A stretch of DNA of 64,000 nt from Bifidobacterium aerophilum (GCF_010667685.1 NZ_WHZW01000010.1:1-64000); one strand, 5' to 3'; counted from the stretch's first letter, positions 29,234 through 38,966 are shown. The notes: generated from the letters alone by a model not told the origin. A program made the numbers and translations.

Positions 29234-31693
29234 TCAGTCCCTATCGAGCAGGACGGTGAGGGCCCAGAGGATGGAGACGACGTCGATGGCCTCCTGGAGG
29301 AAGGCGCCGACGACGACCGGGATGAGGTTGAAGGCGGCGGCGAGCATGCCGACAAGGGCGAGGCCCAGGCCAAGCAGGACGGCCTGCAGCATGATGCGCT
29401 TGGTGCGACGGGCGATGGCGATGGCCCGCGGAACGGCGGCGATGTCGTCGTTCATGATGACGACCTGCGCGGATTCCGATGCGGCGGTGGATGTGCCGTC
29501 GGTCATGGCCACGCCGATGTCCGCCACGGCAAGGACGGGCGCGTCGTTCACACCGTCACCGACCATCATCGTGACCGTCCGTCCAGCTCCGCCCGCATCC
29601 CGAACGGCCGCAACCTTGTCCTCCGGAAACAGTTCGGCGTGAACCTCGTCGATACCGACCTCACGGGCGATGATCTCGGCGGACGCCCGCTTGTCGCCGG
29701 TCAGCATGACGAGTTTTTCCACGCCAAGGGAATGCAGGCGGGACAACGCCTCACGGGCGTTCGCGCGGGGCACGTCACGCAACACGATCCGTGCGATCAA
29801 CCGCCCGTCGATCGACACATACGACGCCATCTCGTCCGGTTCAAGCATGCCGAAGCGCGTGCGGATGGAAGCGTCCCGATCCTTCGCCGGCCCCGCTCCG
29901 GCGGCCGCACCGATGGCCTCTGCCCCGCCTCCGACCGGCTGGAACCCGTCGTCCCGGGCATTCGCGAACGACAGCCGCCCCACGCGCACCACATGGCCGT
30001 TCACCAGACCGGACACGCCCTTGCCCGGCTCCTCACGAACCTCCTTCACGACCGGCAAATCCCGCCCGTGTCCGAACGCGTCCGCCCCGGGGTCCGGACA
30101 ATCCCGCCGCCCGTCCGCGAACCGCGCCCGCAACCGGTCCATCGCATCCATCCCGGCCGCCGCGATGCCACACGAGAGGATGTGCACCGAATACCCTTCC
30201 ACCACGCCGGCCATCATGAGCACGTGGTCCTCATCCAAACGAGTCGCAAGGCCCGGCAGCATCTCCACACGCACCACCTGCGGCCGCTTGACGGTCAACG
30301 TGCCGGTTTTGTCGAAGAACACCTGCGTGACCTGCCCGAGCCGTTCGAGCACATCCTGCGTTTTGATGAGTACTCCGGCGGCCGCAAGCCGCCCGGTGCC
30401 GGCGATGTACGCGACCGGCGCGGCGATGAGCAGCGGGCACGGCGTGGCCAGCACGAGCACCTGCGCGAACCGGGTCGGGATGCCGGACACCGCCCGCGCA
30501 ACGCCCGCGATCGCCAGGGACAGGACCGTGAACGGGACAGCCAGCCGGTCAGCCGTTCGCACAACGGCCGGTCGCGATTCCTGCGCGGAGGACACGAGGG
30601 ACATGATGCGCTGATACTGCGAATCGGCAGCCCGCGCCGTGACGCGCATGGTCAGCACGGTCGCCCCGTTGACCGCGCCGGACATGACGCGAGCGCCCGC
30701 GAACACCTCACGAGGCATCGGTTCGCCGTTGATGTTGCTCAGATCAAGCGTTGCGGAGACGGACATGAGCTCGCCGTCGACCGGCACGGTTTCGCCGGGC
30801 AGCACGACAAGCACATCGCCGATGCGCACCTCGTCGACCGGCACGGTGCGCATGTGCCGGGCGGCCGCGGTTCCGTCGCCATCGGCAGCGGATGCAGCAG
30901 ATACCGCGGATGTACGCGCGGCCGTGTCGGCGCGACGCACGGCAGGATCGCAGTCATATGGATCGCGACCGGTGAGGGCGCAGATCGTCCCCCGTTCGCC
31001 GGCACGGCCATCACGACGTCGCTCGGAACCGGCCACCTCGCCGACATGCCTCCGCGGATCGGCCGACGTCACGGGACCGGACTCCCCCGGCGTCCCGTTC
31101 ACCCGACGGAATCCGTCATCGGATACCGCAGGCCGCATGTCGGCCCCAGTCCTAGCCCCGGTCCCGGCAGCTGTCATACCGCCACCGCCCACGCCGGTCA
31201 GCGTGACCACATGCGCGGTCCGAGGCGCGGCCTGCATCAGCGAGGTCAGACTATATTCGGCCTTTGCCTGCGCGTATTCCTCGATGGCCTCGCCGGATGC
31301 GATCATCAGCATGACCGCCCAGCTCGCCCAATATTCATGCACCGCCACGGTCGACAGGATCGCCACGACCGCCAGCAGGTCGACGCCGACCTGACCGTGC
31401 CGAATGTCGTCGATCATGCCGCGCACGGTATCGAACACGACGATCAGCACCAGCACGATGATCAGCCACTGCCCCACTCCGGGATCACCCAGAACCGGGA
31501 TCCGCATGCCTCCCGTAGCAGCACCGTCAGCAACGGCACCGTCCACGGCACTGACCGTCTCCCACGGCCTCCACTGGCCCAGCAACGCCAGCGGGACCGC
31601 CGCCACGATCACTACGGGCAGCATCGGCACCAATCGACATACGCGAAGAACGCTCGCACAGAATTTACGTACAACACCGATGAATCCACTCAT
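29234..31693 (-). CDS. P1B-type heavy-metal-translocating ATPase
   Basis: An 819-residue P-type ATPase. It has N-terminal hydrophobic helices, then an actuator domain carrying an unusual insert of about 130 residues rich in Gly, Arg and Asp. The ion-path motif TPCPLL (Cys419, CPL not CPC) follows, then the phosphorylation motif DKTGTLT (Asp461) and MVGDGVNDAPVLAVADIGVAM. The usual SxHP motif of the nucleotide domain reads SVHIL, so the conserved HP is changed. No N-terminal metal-binding CxxC domain is present. ATG 31693 follows AAGGAGC. The metal is not predictable with confidence. Confidence 0.88.
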   Translation of the reverse strand: MSGFIGVVRKFCASVLRVCRLVPMLPVVIVAAVPLALLGQWRPWETVSAVDGAVADGAATGGMRIPVLGDPGVGQWLIIVLVLIVVFDTVRGMIDDIRHGQVGVDLLAVVAILSTVAVHEYWASWAVMLMIASGEAIEEYAQAKAEYSLTSLMQAAPRTAHVVTLTGVGGGGMTAAGTGARTGADMRPAVSDDGFRRVNGTPGESGPVTSADPRRHVGEVAGSERRRDGRAGERGTICALTGRDPYDCDPAVRRADTAARTSAVSAASAADGDGTAAARHMRTVPVDEVRIGDVLVVLPGETVPVDGELMSVSATLDLSNINGEPMPREVFAGARVMSGAVNGATVLTMRVTARAADSQYQRIMSLVSSAQESRPAVVRTADRLAVPFTVLSLAIAGVARAVSGIPTRFAQVLVLATPCPLLIAAPVAYIAGTGRLAAAGVLIKTQDVLERLGQVTQVFFDKTGTLTVKRPQVVRVEMLPGLATRLDEDHVLMMAGVVEGYSVHILSCGIAAAGMDAMDRLRARFADGRRDCPDPGADAFGHGRDLPVVKEVREEPGKGVSGLVNGHVVRVGRLSFANARDDGFQPVGGGAEAIGAAAGAGPAKDRDASIRTRFGMLEPDEMASYVSIDGRLIARIVLRDVPRANAREALSRLHSLGVEKLVMLTGDKRASAEIIAREVGIDEVHAELFPEDKVAAVRDAGGAGRTVTMMVGDGVNDAPVLAVADIGVAMTDGTSTAASESAQVVIMNDDIAAVPRAIAIARRTKRIMLQAVLLGLGLALVGMLAAAFNLIPVVVGAFLQEAIDVVSILWALTVLLDRD

Positions 31694-31993
31694 CACGTGC
31701 TCCTTACGCTCGGATACGGAGTCGATCACGGAGGCAACGCGGGTATGCAAACGCGCGACCGGCCGCAATCGGCAGTTCAGTCACGCCTTGTTAACCCACC
31801 GGCGACCTTGCCGAAGCGCCGCACGCATCCCGCACGGCACCTCCGCGTGACCTTCCGATACACGGCGTAAAGATGACATATTCAGTTGTGTTTCCTCATC
31901 ATGCCCAAGCCCCGCGACTTCATCGGGGAGATCGGCCGGTTCATCCGGGCAGCCCCATCCGATCAGTTGCCCCGAATTCCGATCGTCCGCAAC

Positions 31994-32134
31994 GACCGTA
32001 ACCGAGTCCGCATCCGCATCGCACCGTCCGCCGACGGCTGTATGGACATACGAAAACGACCGTAAGTCAGCGGGATCATCGTGATCCCGACTCACTTACG
32101 GTCGTTGTCTTACAGTCGTCGCCTTACGGTCGTT
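31994..32134. repeat. Intergenic repeat element, CCGTAACTGAGTCC family (copy 2)
   Basis: ACCGTAACCGAGTCCGCATCCGC here matches the first arm of the element at 1449-1623. A long hairpin follows: 32055-32077 pairs with 32083-32106 (arm begins AACGACCGTAAGT; inner GGGATC/GATCCC). Two further inverted copies TTAC(A/G)GTCGT lie at 32110-32134. The gap 31694-32160 otherwise holds no supported gene. Confidence 0.75.
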
Positions 32135-32160
32135 GCGACCGTTCAAAGCAGGCTATCGGT

Positions 32161-34242
32161 TTACCACAAGCCGAACGGATCGGAGAAGCCGCCGTCGTCA
32201 CCGGTGCCGCCGTTGCCGTTCGAATTGCCGTCGGATCCGTTGCCGTATCCGTTCGAACCGTTGCCCGAACCGTTGCCATTCTGGCCGTTGCCATTCGAAT
32301 TGCCGTCGGAATTACCGTTCGAATTGCCGTTCGACGAGCTGGACGAGCCGTTCACCGCAGACTCCTCCTGGTCGAGCGTCACCTCGACGTCCATGGTCTT
32401 GCCGTCACGCACGATGGTCAGCGTCACCTTGTCGCCGAGCGCAGACGCACGGACGAAACCGAGCAGCGCATAGTGGCTGTTGACCGCGTTGCCATTGAAC
32501 GCGACGATCGTGTCGCCGGCCTTGAGTCCCGCCTTGTCGGCCGGGCCGCCGGACACCACCGCGGAACCGCCGGTGGACGGCTGCGTGATCTTCGCGCCGG
32601 AGCGGGTCACGCCGTCGGCGGTCACGGTGTCGGTGGAGACGACCACGCCGAGCGCGACATGCTTGACGGAGCCGTCCTTGATGATCTCGTTGGCGACGCG
32701 CTTGACGAGGTTCGCCGGGATCGCGAAGCCGATGCCGATCGAGCCGGCCGATTCGGACGAGCTGGCGGTCGAAGCGATGGACGAGTTGATGCCGATCACC
32801 TGGCCGGCGCCGTTGAACGTCGGGCCGCCCGAGTTGCCCGGGTTGATGGCCGCGTCGATCTGCACGGCGTTGGTGACGATCTGGTTGTTGTTGTCGTCGG
32901 TCACGGTCACCGGGCGGTTGAGCGCGGAGACGATGCCAGTGGTGGCGGTGTCGTCGTAGCCGAGCGGGTTGCCGATGGCCATGACGTTCTCGCCGACCGC
33001 GAGCTTGTCGGAGTCCGCGAACTCGACGGCCTTGAGGTCGCTCGGCGCATTGTCGAGCTTGATGACCGCGAGATCGGTGGTGGTGTCGGTGCCGACGAGC
33101 TGCGCGGTGTAGATGTTGCCGTTCGCGAGCGTGACCTGGATCTGCTGCGCGCCGGAGATGACGTGGTTGTTGGTGACGATGTGGCCCTCGGTGTCGATGA
33201 TCGCGCCGGAGCCCTTGGCCGTGCCGTTGGACAGCGTGGTCGTGATGGACACGACGGAATCGGACACGCTGGACGCCACGGACGCCCAGTCGACGGCCTC
33301 GCCGCTCTTGGTGGTGGCCGAACCGGAGCCGGACTTGTTCGAGTTGACGCTGGTCAGCGAGCCGGAGTTCGGGATCGTGACCCAACCGTTGGTCAGGCCA
33401 TAGTAGCCGACGCCAAGGCACAGCGCGGCGGAGACGAGCGCCGCGACGACGCCGATCACGATGCCGCTGGCGGTCTTGCCGCCGTTCTTGGCGACCGGCT
33501 GACCGGGTTGCGGCTGTCCGTTGGACGGGGTGCCGAACGCGCCGTTCTGATACGGCGGGTACGGCGGCACCTGGCCGTTGGCACCGGACTGCTGGCCCGG
33601 CTGCGTCGGCTGGCCGTAGTTCTGCTGCTGGCCCGCGAGGAACGGATTGCCGAACGGGTTGCGGCTGCCCGCATCCTGCGGGGCCTGGTTCGTCTGGTCG
33701 GCGGATCCGAACGGGTTGTGCTGTCCGAACAGTCCGCCGAACGGCTGGTTCTGCTGCGTCGGCTGGGCGTTCTGCTGGGCGGACTGCTGCGCGGCCTGTG
33801 CCGCGCGGGTCGGATCGTACGCGCCGTATTCCGGCGCCGGACGGTACTGCTGCGTCGGTTGCTTGGCCGACGGGGTCGAGGCGGTCGGAATCGGGGTCGT
33901 CGGCGCGGACGACACGACAGTACTCTCGCCGGCCGCGGCCGCGTAGTTCGGCGTATCGTCGGACGGCGTCGGCGTGATCGGCATGGTCGGCGCGGTCTCG
34001 GTCGGAGTCGATTCGACCGGAGCGGGCGACGAAAACGTGCCGCTCAACGGTTCGATCGGCGTCGTCGGCGCGGTCTCGACGGAATTCGTATCGGATGCCG
34101 CCGGAATCGTCACGGTCGGCTGTTCGCCGGCATCGTGCGACGCGGACGGCTGCGCAGATGACTGTGCGGCCTGCTGCGCATCGCCCTGCGCGGACTGGTA
34201 GCCGTTCGCGGCGTTCCAGTCGTTGTTGTTCTCTTCAGCCAT
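32161..34242 (-). CDS. HtrA/DegP-like membrane serine protease with PDZ domain
   Basis: A 693-residue protein: a cytoplasmic Gln/Pro/Thr-rich region (about 1-245), one membrane helix (GIVIGVVAALVSAALCLGVG), a trypsin-like domain with the catalytic triad (His in IVTNNHVI near 358, Asp in TTDLAVIKLD near 390, Ser in NPGNSGGPTF near 470), a PDZ domain (GPADKAGLKAGDTIVAFNG), and a tail of about 60 residues of Asn/Gly/Ser repeats. It is a type II membrane protease facing outside, for extracytoplasmic protein quality control. ATG 34242 has AAGGAG 8 bp upstream. The repeat-coded tail may vary in length between strains. Confidence 0.92.
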   Translation of the reverse strand: MAEENNNDWNAANGYQSAQGDAQQAAQSSAQPSASHDAGEQPTVTIPAASDTNSVETAPTTPIEPLSGTFSSPAPVESTPTETAPTMPITPTPSDDTPNYAAAAGESTVVSSAPTTPIPTASTPSAKQPTQQYRPAPEYGAYDPTRAAQAAQQSAQQNAQPTQQNQPFGGLFGQHNPFGSADQTNQAPQDAGSRNPFGNPFLAGQQQNYGQPTQPGQQSGANGQVPPYPPYQNGAFGTPSNGQPQPGQPVAKNGGKTASGIVIGVVAALVSAALCLGVGYYGLTNGWVTIPNSGSLTSVNSNKSGSGSATTKSGEAVDWASVASSVSDSVVSITTTLSNGTAKGSGAIIDTEGHIVTNNHVISGAQQIQVTLANGNIYTAQLVGTDTTTDLAVIKLDNAPSDLKAVEFADSDKLAVGENVMAIGNPLGYDDTATTGIVSALNRPVTVTDDNNNQIVTNAVQIDAAINPGNSGGPTFNGAGQVIGINSSIASTASSSESAGSIGIGFAIPANLVKRVANEIIKDGSVKHVALGVVVSTDTVTADGVTRSGAKITQPSTGGSAVVSGGPADKAGLKAGDTIVAFNGNAVNSHYALLGFVRASALGDKVTLTIVRDGKTMDVEVTLDQEESAVNGSSSSSNGNSNGNSDGNSNGNGQNGNGSGNGSNGYGNGSDGNSNGNGGTGDDGGFSDPFGLW

Positions 34243-34485
34243 TGCTAATGCTCCTTAACATCGTTTGCCGGGCCGCTCGTCGCGTATCGCGCGCGACGTC
34301 CGGAACCGACCCGGTGAACTGCTACCTAAGAGTAAAGATTCCCGCTCTGGAAATTTCCTGAATGTTTGTAGAGAGAAACAATCAAGTTTGCTTCCCATCG
34401 GCGGAACGTATCTCGCAAGGCGCGGCAGCACACGGTTTTCGCCTCTCCGCGCGTCCGTTACGGGGCTTCGCCTAGAGTGAATCCC

Positions 34486-35811
34486 ATGACGAATCTTGCG
34501 GACACGACCCAGACGAATCTGGTTGAGCACCCGCGCGGGGCGGAGCCCGGCAAGCCCGGAGACCGCAGCGCGTTCCATTTCGAGACGATCACCCGACTGC
34601 CCGACGCAGCGGACGGCAAGGGCCGCGGCGGCGCGCGCTACGGCCGCACCGGCATCCTGCACACGCCGCACGGCGACATCCATACGCCCGCGTTCGTACC
34701 GGTCGCCACGCAGGCCGCGATGAAGGCCGTACTGCCGGAGACGATGAAGGTCGAGGGCGCGCAGTGCATGCTGTCAAACGCCTTCCACCTGTACGAGCGG
34801 CCCGGCGAGGACGTGCTCGACGCGGCGGGCGGACTGTCGAAGTTCATGAACTGGGACGGCCCGACGTTCACTGATTCCGGCGGTTTCCAGGTGCTTTCGC
34901 TCGGCGCGGGATTCAAGAAGACGCTGGCGATGGACGTGACCGGCATGAAGTCGGACGACGTGATCGCGGAAGGCAAGGAACGCCTCGCGTTCGTGGACGA
35001 GGACGGCGTGACGTTCAAGTCGCCGCTCAACGGATCGCTGCACCGGTTCAGCGCGGAGATCTCGATGGGCATCCAGCACAAGATCGGTGCGGACATCATG
35101 TTCGCGTTCGACGAGCTGACGACGCTGATGAACACGCGCCGCTATCAGGAACAGTCGGTCGAGCGCACGTACCGGTGGGCGCAGCGCTGCGTCGCCGAGC
35201 ACCAGCGGCTGACCGCGGAGCGTCTGGGCAAACCGTATCAGGCGCTGTACGGCGTGGTGCAGGGCGCGAACTACGAGGACCTGCGCCGACATGCGGCCGA
35301 GCAGATCGCCTCGCTCGACTTCGACGGCGTGGGCATCGGCGGCGCGATCGAAAAGCGGATCATCGGCGACACCTGCGCGTGGATCTGCGACGCGATGCCG
35401 GAAAGCCGACCGCGCCACGTGCTCGGCATCGCCGCGGTGGACGACATCTTCGCGTGCGTGGAGAACGGCGGCGACACGTTCGACTGCGTGGCCCCGGCCC
35501 GTTGCGGCCGCAACGGCGCGATCTTCACGCGCGACGGACGGTACAACGTCAAGCGCGCCGAGTTCAAGTTCGATTTCGGGCCGCTCGAGGAAGGCTGCGA
35601 CTGCTACACGTGCACGCATTATTCGCGCGCGTACGTCGATCACCTGCTGCGCGCCCGCGAATTCAACGGGTTCACGCTGGCGACGATCCACAACGAACAC
35701 TTCTTCATCAAGCTGCTCGACGACATCCGCGCCTCGATCGACGGCGGCTACTTCGACGAGTTCCGCGACGCCACGCTCGCCCGCTTCTACGCGAACGGGT
35801 CGCGCGGCTGA
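34486..35811 (+). CDS. tgt: tRNA-guanine transglycosylase
   Basis: A 441-residue TGT. It has TDSGGFQVLSLGA (binding-site Asp), a GIGGAIEK segment, the nucleophile Asp333 in FDCVAPARCGRNG, and the zinc set in GCDCYTCTHYSRAY with a later His. It exchanges guanine 34 in GUN-anticodon tRNAs for a queuine-type base. No queuosine biosynthesis gene is visible nearby, suggesting salvage of queuine. ATG 34486 is used; GTG 34477, three codons earlier, is an alternative. Its stop is 91 bp before the next gene on the same strand. Confidence 0.93.
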   Translation: MTNLADTTQTNLVEHPRGAEPGKPGDRSAFHFETITRLPDAADGKGRGGARYGRTGILHTPHGDIHTPAFVPVATQAAMKAVLPETMKVEGAQCMLSNAFHLYERPGEDVLDAAGGLSKFMNWDGPTFTDSGGFQVLSLGAGFKKTLAMDVTGMKSDDVIAEGKERLAFVDEDGVTFKSPLNGSLHRFSAEISMGIQHKIGADIMFAFDELTTLMNTRRYQEQSVERTYRWAQRCVAEHQRLTAERLGKPYQALYGVVQGANYEDLRRHAAEQIASLDFDGVGIGGAIEKRIIGDTCAWICDAMPESRPRHVLGIAAVDDIFACVENGGDTFDCVAPARCGRNGAIFTRDGRYNVKRAEFKFDFGPLEEGCDCYTCTHYSRAYVDHLLRAREFNGFTLATIHNEHFFIKLLDDIRASIDGGYFDEFRDATLARFYANGSRG

Positions 35812-35902
35812 GGCTGGGCTGGGATGGGCTGGGCGGACCGCCCATGCTCCCGGCGCACGTCGGATACGCCGATCCGGCAGGCCGCGGCGCGATAATGGAC
35901 GC

Positions 35903-37582
35903 ATGGCATCCGCAACATTCGACCCGCTCGCCCAACGGTATCCGTCCCAGCGCTACCCCATCTACGCGAACCGCGCGATGGTCAACTGCTCCGAACCGCA
36001 GGCCTCCGCGGCGGGTCTGCAGGTCATTCTCAAGGGCGGCAACGCGTTCGATGCGGCCGTCGCCGCCGCGGCCGCGCTCACCGTCGTCGAGCCGACGTCG
36101 AACGGCATCGGATCGGACGCGTTCTGCATCGCCTGGAGCGCCCGCGAGCAACGTCTCATCGGACTCAACTCGAGCGGTCCCGCGCCGCAAGGCATATCCA
36201 TCGATCGCGTGATCGCGGACGGCAACGTCACCGCCGACGGCCACATGCCGCGTCTCGGCTGGACCCCGGTCACCGTGCCGGGCGCACCCGCCGCGTGGGC
36301 CGCGCTCAACGAACGGTACGGACGACTCACACTGGCCGACGATCTCGCGCCGGCCATCGACTACGCGCGCAACGGATACGCGGTCAATCCGAACCTTGCG
36401 TACTGGTGGCGGCGCGGCGCCGACGGCTATCGCCAGCACAACGGAGACGGCCGGTTCGACGAGTGGTTCCGCACGTTCACCTACGGCGACGATCGGCACA
36501 CGCCGGCCGCCGGCGACATCGTCACGCTGCCGAATCATGCGGACTCGCTGACCGAGATCGGCGCGACCAACGCACGCTCGTTCTACGAAGGCGATCTGGC
36601 CCGCGCGATCGATCAGGCGAGTCACGCGGCCGGCGGCTATCTCAGATACGACGATCTGGCCGCGTACGCCCCGCGCTGGGTCGATCCGATGCGGCTCGAC
36701 TACCGCGACGGCTGGCAGGTGTGCGAGATCCCGCCGAACGGCCAGGGCATCGTCGCGCTCATGGCGTTGAACATCCTGCGCAACTTCGACGTTGCACACG
36801 ACGACCGCGCGCTCACGTATCACCGGCAGATCGAGGCGATCAAGCTCGCGTTCGCGGATGCGTTCGACACGGTCAGCGATCCGGACGACACCGGGTTCGA
36901 CTACGCGCGGTATCTTGCGCCCGAGTACGGCGAGGAGAAGGCGCGGCTGATCGGTGAGACGGCCGAGGTGCGCACGACGCGCACGCCGTCGAGTTCGGGC
37001 ACGGTGTACCTGTGCTGCGCGGACGGCGAGGGCAACATGGTGTCGTACATCCAGTCGAATTACATGGGGTTCGGTTCGGGGATCGTCGTGCCGGGGACGG
37101 GGATCTCGCTGCAGAACCGTGGGGCTGATTTTTCGCTCGACCCGTCGCGGGCGAACGCGCTCAAGCCGGGCAAGCGCACGTATCACACGATCATTCCGGG
37201 ATTTCTGATGCGGGGCGGGCGGCCGGTCGGGCCGTTCGGCGTGATGGGCGCGTACATGCAGCCGCAGGGTCATGTGCAAGTGGCGATGAACGCGATCGAT
37301 TTCGGGATGGACCCGCAGCAGGCGCTCGACGCGCCGCGCTGGCGGTGGGACCGGGGTAACGCGATGCGAGTGGAGACGCGGTTCGACGCTTCGACCGCGC
37401 GGGAGCTGGCCCGGCGCGGGCACGAGGTGACGGTCGGATTGGAGACGGCCGATTTCGGGCGCGGACAGATGATCATGCGGGTGGACGGCGGCGATTGCGA
37501 TGATCGCGGATCATACGTCGCGCCGGTCTCGCTGGTCGGCGGAACCGAGTCGCGCACCGACAGCAACATCGCATGCTGGTAG
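35903..37582 (+). CDS. Gamma-glutamyltransferase-family Ntn hydrolase
   Basis: A 559-residue member of the gamma-glutamyltranspeptidase family, without an obvious signal peptide, hence probably cytoplasmic (YwrD-like). It shows NCSEPQASAAG, KGGNAFDAAVAAAAALTVVEP and GIGSDAF. The likely self-cleavage and catalytic Thr367 sits in SSSGTVYLCCADGEGNMVS; the usual TTH triplet is TVY here. The small subunit contains YMQPQGHVQVAMN. The family cleaves gamma-glutamyl bonds, for example of glutathione. The altered motif makes activity less sure. ATG 35903 is where family similarity starts. Confidence 0.87.
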   Translation: MASATFDPLAQRYPSQRYPIYANRAMVNCSEPQASAAGLQVILKGGNAFDAAVAAAAALTVVEPTSNGIGSDAFCIAWSAREQRLIGLNSSGPAPQGISIDRVIADGNVTADGHMPRLGWTPVTVPGAPAAWAALNERYGRLTLADDLAPAIDYARNGYAVNPNLAYWWRRGADGYRQHNGDGRFDEWFRTFTYGDDRHTPAAGDIVTLPNHADSLTEIGATNARSFYEGDLARAIDQASHAAGGYLRYDDLAAYAPRWVDPMRLDYRDGWQVCEIPPNGQGIVALMALNILRNFDVAHDDRALTYHRQIEAIKLAFADAFDTVSDPDDTGFDYARYLAPEYGEEKARLIGETAEVRTTRTPSSSGTVYLCCADGEGNMVSYIQSNYMGFGSGIVVPGTGISLQNRGADFSLDPSRANALKPGKRTYHTIIPGFLMRGGRPVGPFGVMGAYMQPQGHVQVAMNAIDFGMDPQQALDAPRWRWDRGNAMRVETRFDASTARELARRGHEVTVGLETADFGRGQMIMRVDGGDCDDRGSYVAPVSLVGGTESRTDSNIACW

Positions 37583-37807
37583 TCGGTCGGGTTCGGCCGT
37601 CGATACGTCGCTCAGTCAGGAATTCAGTTGCCGATACGGATCGGCCGACCGGTCGACTGATCGACGAAATCATGCCGGTTTATCGTCGCGACGAGATCGG
37701 CGAACCGCTACCGTGCGATTGCTCCGGCCAAGCCGTATGTTGTCGTCGTGTCATGTCGCACGAATCGCAGGAAGTCGGGGATTCTTCGGGCCGCCGCCCA
37801 TGGTCAT

Positions 37808-38083
37808 TCAGCCGTTGCGTCGCTCAAGCAGTTCCTGCTGGCGGCCTTCGAGGATCATGCGTTGGCAGGTCGGGCAGATCGAGCCGTATTGGTCGGTTCG
37901 GATCAGGGTGGCGAATCGGTGGCAGATACGGCATTCGCGGAAGGAGCATAGCCCGGTAACGACTGCAGCGACGGCGAGCAGCGAAGCCGTTGCGAACCAC
38001 GAACAAATACACAGGACGGCTGCGCCTACGACCATGACGACCATCAACGTCATGCACCGCGACCGAGATTGCAGCCGATTCAT
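37808..38083 (-). CDS. Small membrane zinc-ribbon protein
   Basis: A 91-residue protein with two hydrophobic helices (MTLMVVMVVGAAVLCICSW and FATASLLAVAAVVTGLCSF) followed by a four-cysteine zinc-ribbon pattern CRICHRF...SICPTCQR and a charged tail. ATG 38083 has GGAGAGACG upstream. It was not recognised as a named family; a zinc-ribbon at the cytoplasmic face of the membrane is inferred. It is convergent with the GGT gene. Confidence 0.6.
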   Translation of the reverse strand: MNRLQSRSRCMTLMVVMVVGAAVLCICSWFATASLLAVAAVVTGLCSFRECRICHRFATLIRTDQYGSICPTCQRMILEGRQQELLERRNG

Positions 38084-38275
38084 CTTCGTCTCTCCACCCC
38101 ACAACTTGGACGATACGGTTTCACCATACAGACACCCACACCCACACGACGCGCCGAAAACGGCGGAAACACTTGTTTTTGGACACTTGCCTCCGCCGCG
38201 CGCCACGATCCATCACCGTCGCGACACGCCGAAGTGGCGCAAACCGCAAGTCGGGTGTAAGTTAGTCGATTGTCT

Positions 38276-38358
38276 GCGAGTGTGGCGGAATGGTAGACGC
38301 GCTGTCTTCAGGTGGCAGTGAGTGTATGCTCGTGGGGGTTCAACTCCCCCCACTCGCA
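38276..38358 (+). tRNA. tRNA-Leu (anticodon CAG)
   Basis: An 83-nt class II tRNA. Acceptor GCGAGTG pairs perfectly with CACTCGC. The anticodon stem CTGTC/GGCAG encloses TTCAGGT with anticodon CAG. It has a long variable arm, and the T arm GGGGG-TTCAACT-CCCCC. Discriminator base A; CCA is not encoded. Confidence 0.96.
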
Positions 38359-38367
38359 CGCAGAATG

Positions 38368-38410
38368 AAACCCCGGAAACGTTGGAATTCCAACCTTCCG
38401 GGGTTTTCTG
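38368..38410 (+). terminator. Terminator after tRNA-Leu
   Basis: An 11-bp perfect stem AAACCCCGGAA/TTCCGGGGTTT, with an inner palindrome GTTGGAATTCCAAC, ends in a short T-run (TTTTCTGTTTC). It lies 10 bp after the tRNA. The long gap to glgP (38359-39155) begins here. Confidence 0.85.
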
Positions 38411-38627
38411 TTTCTCCGCCCAGACCCGGAACGTGACGGAAAACGTGACAAAAACTCGGGTTAAGCAAAGAAACGTGGGTCTTATTCTGCGTTGGCTGGT
38501 TGTTGCGAAACGCCCGGCCCAGATGGCAACTCGCCCTAACGGCATTGATGCCGATGATGGGAAATTGCGCACATGGCGTGTGCGTCTAGCATGCGGAGAG
38601 AGGATGGACCTATTTGCGCATCGCATA

Positions 38628-38861
38628 TGCCACGGTAGCGGTGTCGCGTGTGCCACGGTAGCGGATTTTGGGTGATTTTGGAATACCGTGGCAAGGCGGC
38701 GAAATGTGGGGGAAATGGGTCCAATGCAAGAATGGCGGAATTCAGGGGTTTTACGACAATGCGAATTGTCCCAGTCCTCATGGCAACCGCTTGCCGACGC
38801 TACCGTGGCAAACCCGCGTGCCACGGTAGCGATTTTTCGCCAATTTTCCTCTACCGTGGCA
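38628..38861. repeat. Six-copy TACCGTGGCA element
   Basis: TGCCACGGTAGCG occurs direct at 38628, 38651 and 38819. The complement TACCGTGGCA occurs at 38684-38693, 38801-38810 and 38852-38861. Two 43-nt hairpins of identical size (38651-38693 and 38819-38861) are exactly 168 bp apart, with different loop sequences. The surrounding sequence is less GC-rich than the genes, and no gene is supported. Confidence 0.8.
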
Positions 38862-38925
38862 CGAAACACGTGACACGAAACCGCAACGAGAAACACCGTG
38901 ACTCGCAAGCGCCTTGCAATACGAA

Positions 38926-38966
38926 AAAGCCCTATGCCGTGGTTCATATCCACAACATAGGGCTTT
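38926..38966 (-). terminator. Probable glgP terminator (bidirectional)
   Basis: An 11-bp stem AAAGCCCTATG/CATAGGGCTTT with an inner GTGG/CCAC pair. On the minus strand the stem ends in five T. It lies about 190 bp after the glgP stop. Confidence 0.7.

Noticed and set aside
27321-29642. A 773-residue plus-strand frame
   Set aside because: It lies opposite FprA and the ATPase end, crosses a repeat element and shows only Arg/Ala/Gly-rich composition.
28952-31870. A 972-residue open frame on the plus strand
   Set aside because: It runs antisense to the metal ATPase, lacks any recognisable motif, and is the usual by-product of high-GC codon use in the opposite strand.
31781-32095. A 104-residue minus-strand frame in the repeat-rich gap
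   Set aside because: It overlaps the second CCGTAACTGAGTCC element, has no ribosome site and no recognised similarity.
37573-37959. A plus-strand frame after the GGT gene
   Set aside because: It is antisense to the small zinc-ribbon gene, whose cysteine pattern, hydrophobic helices and ribosome site make it the better call.
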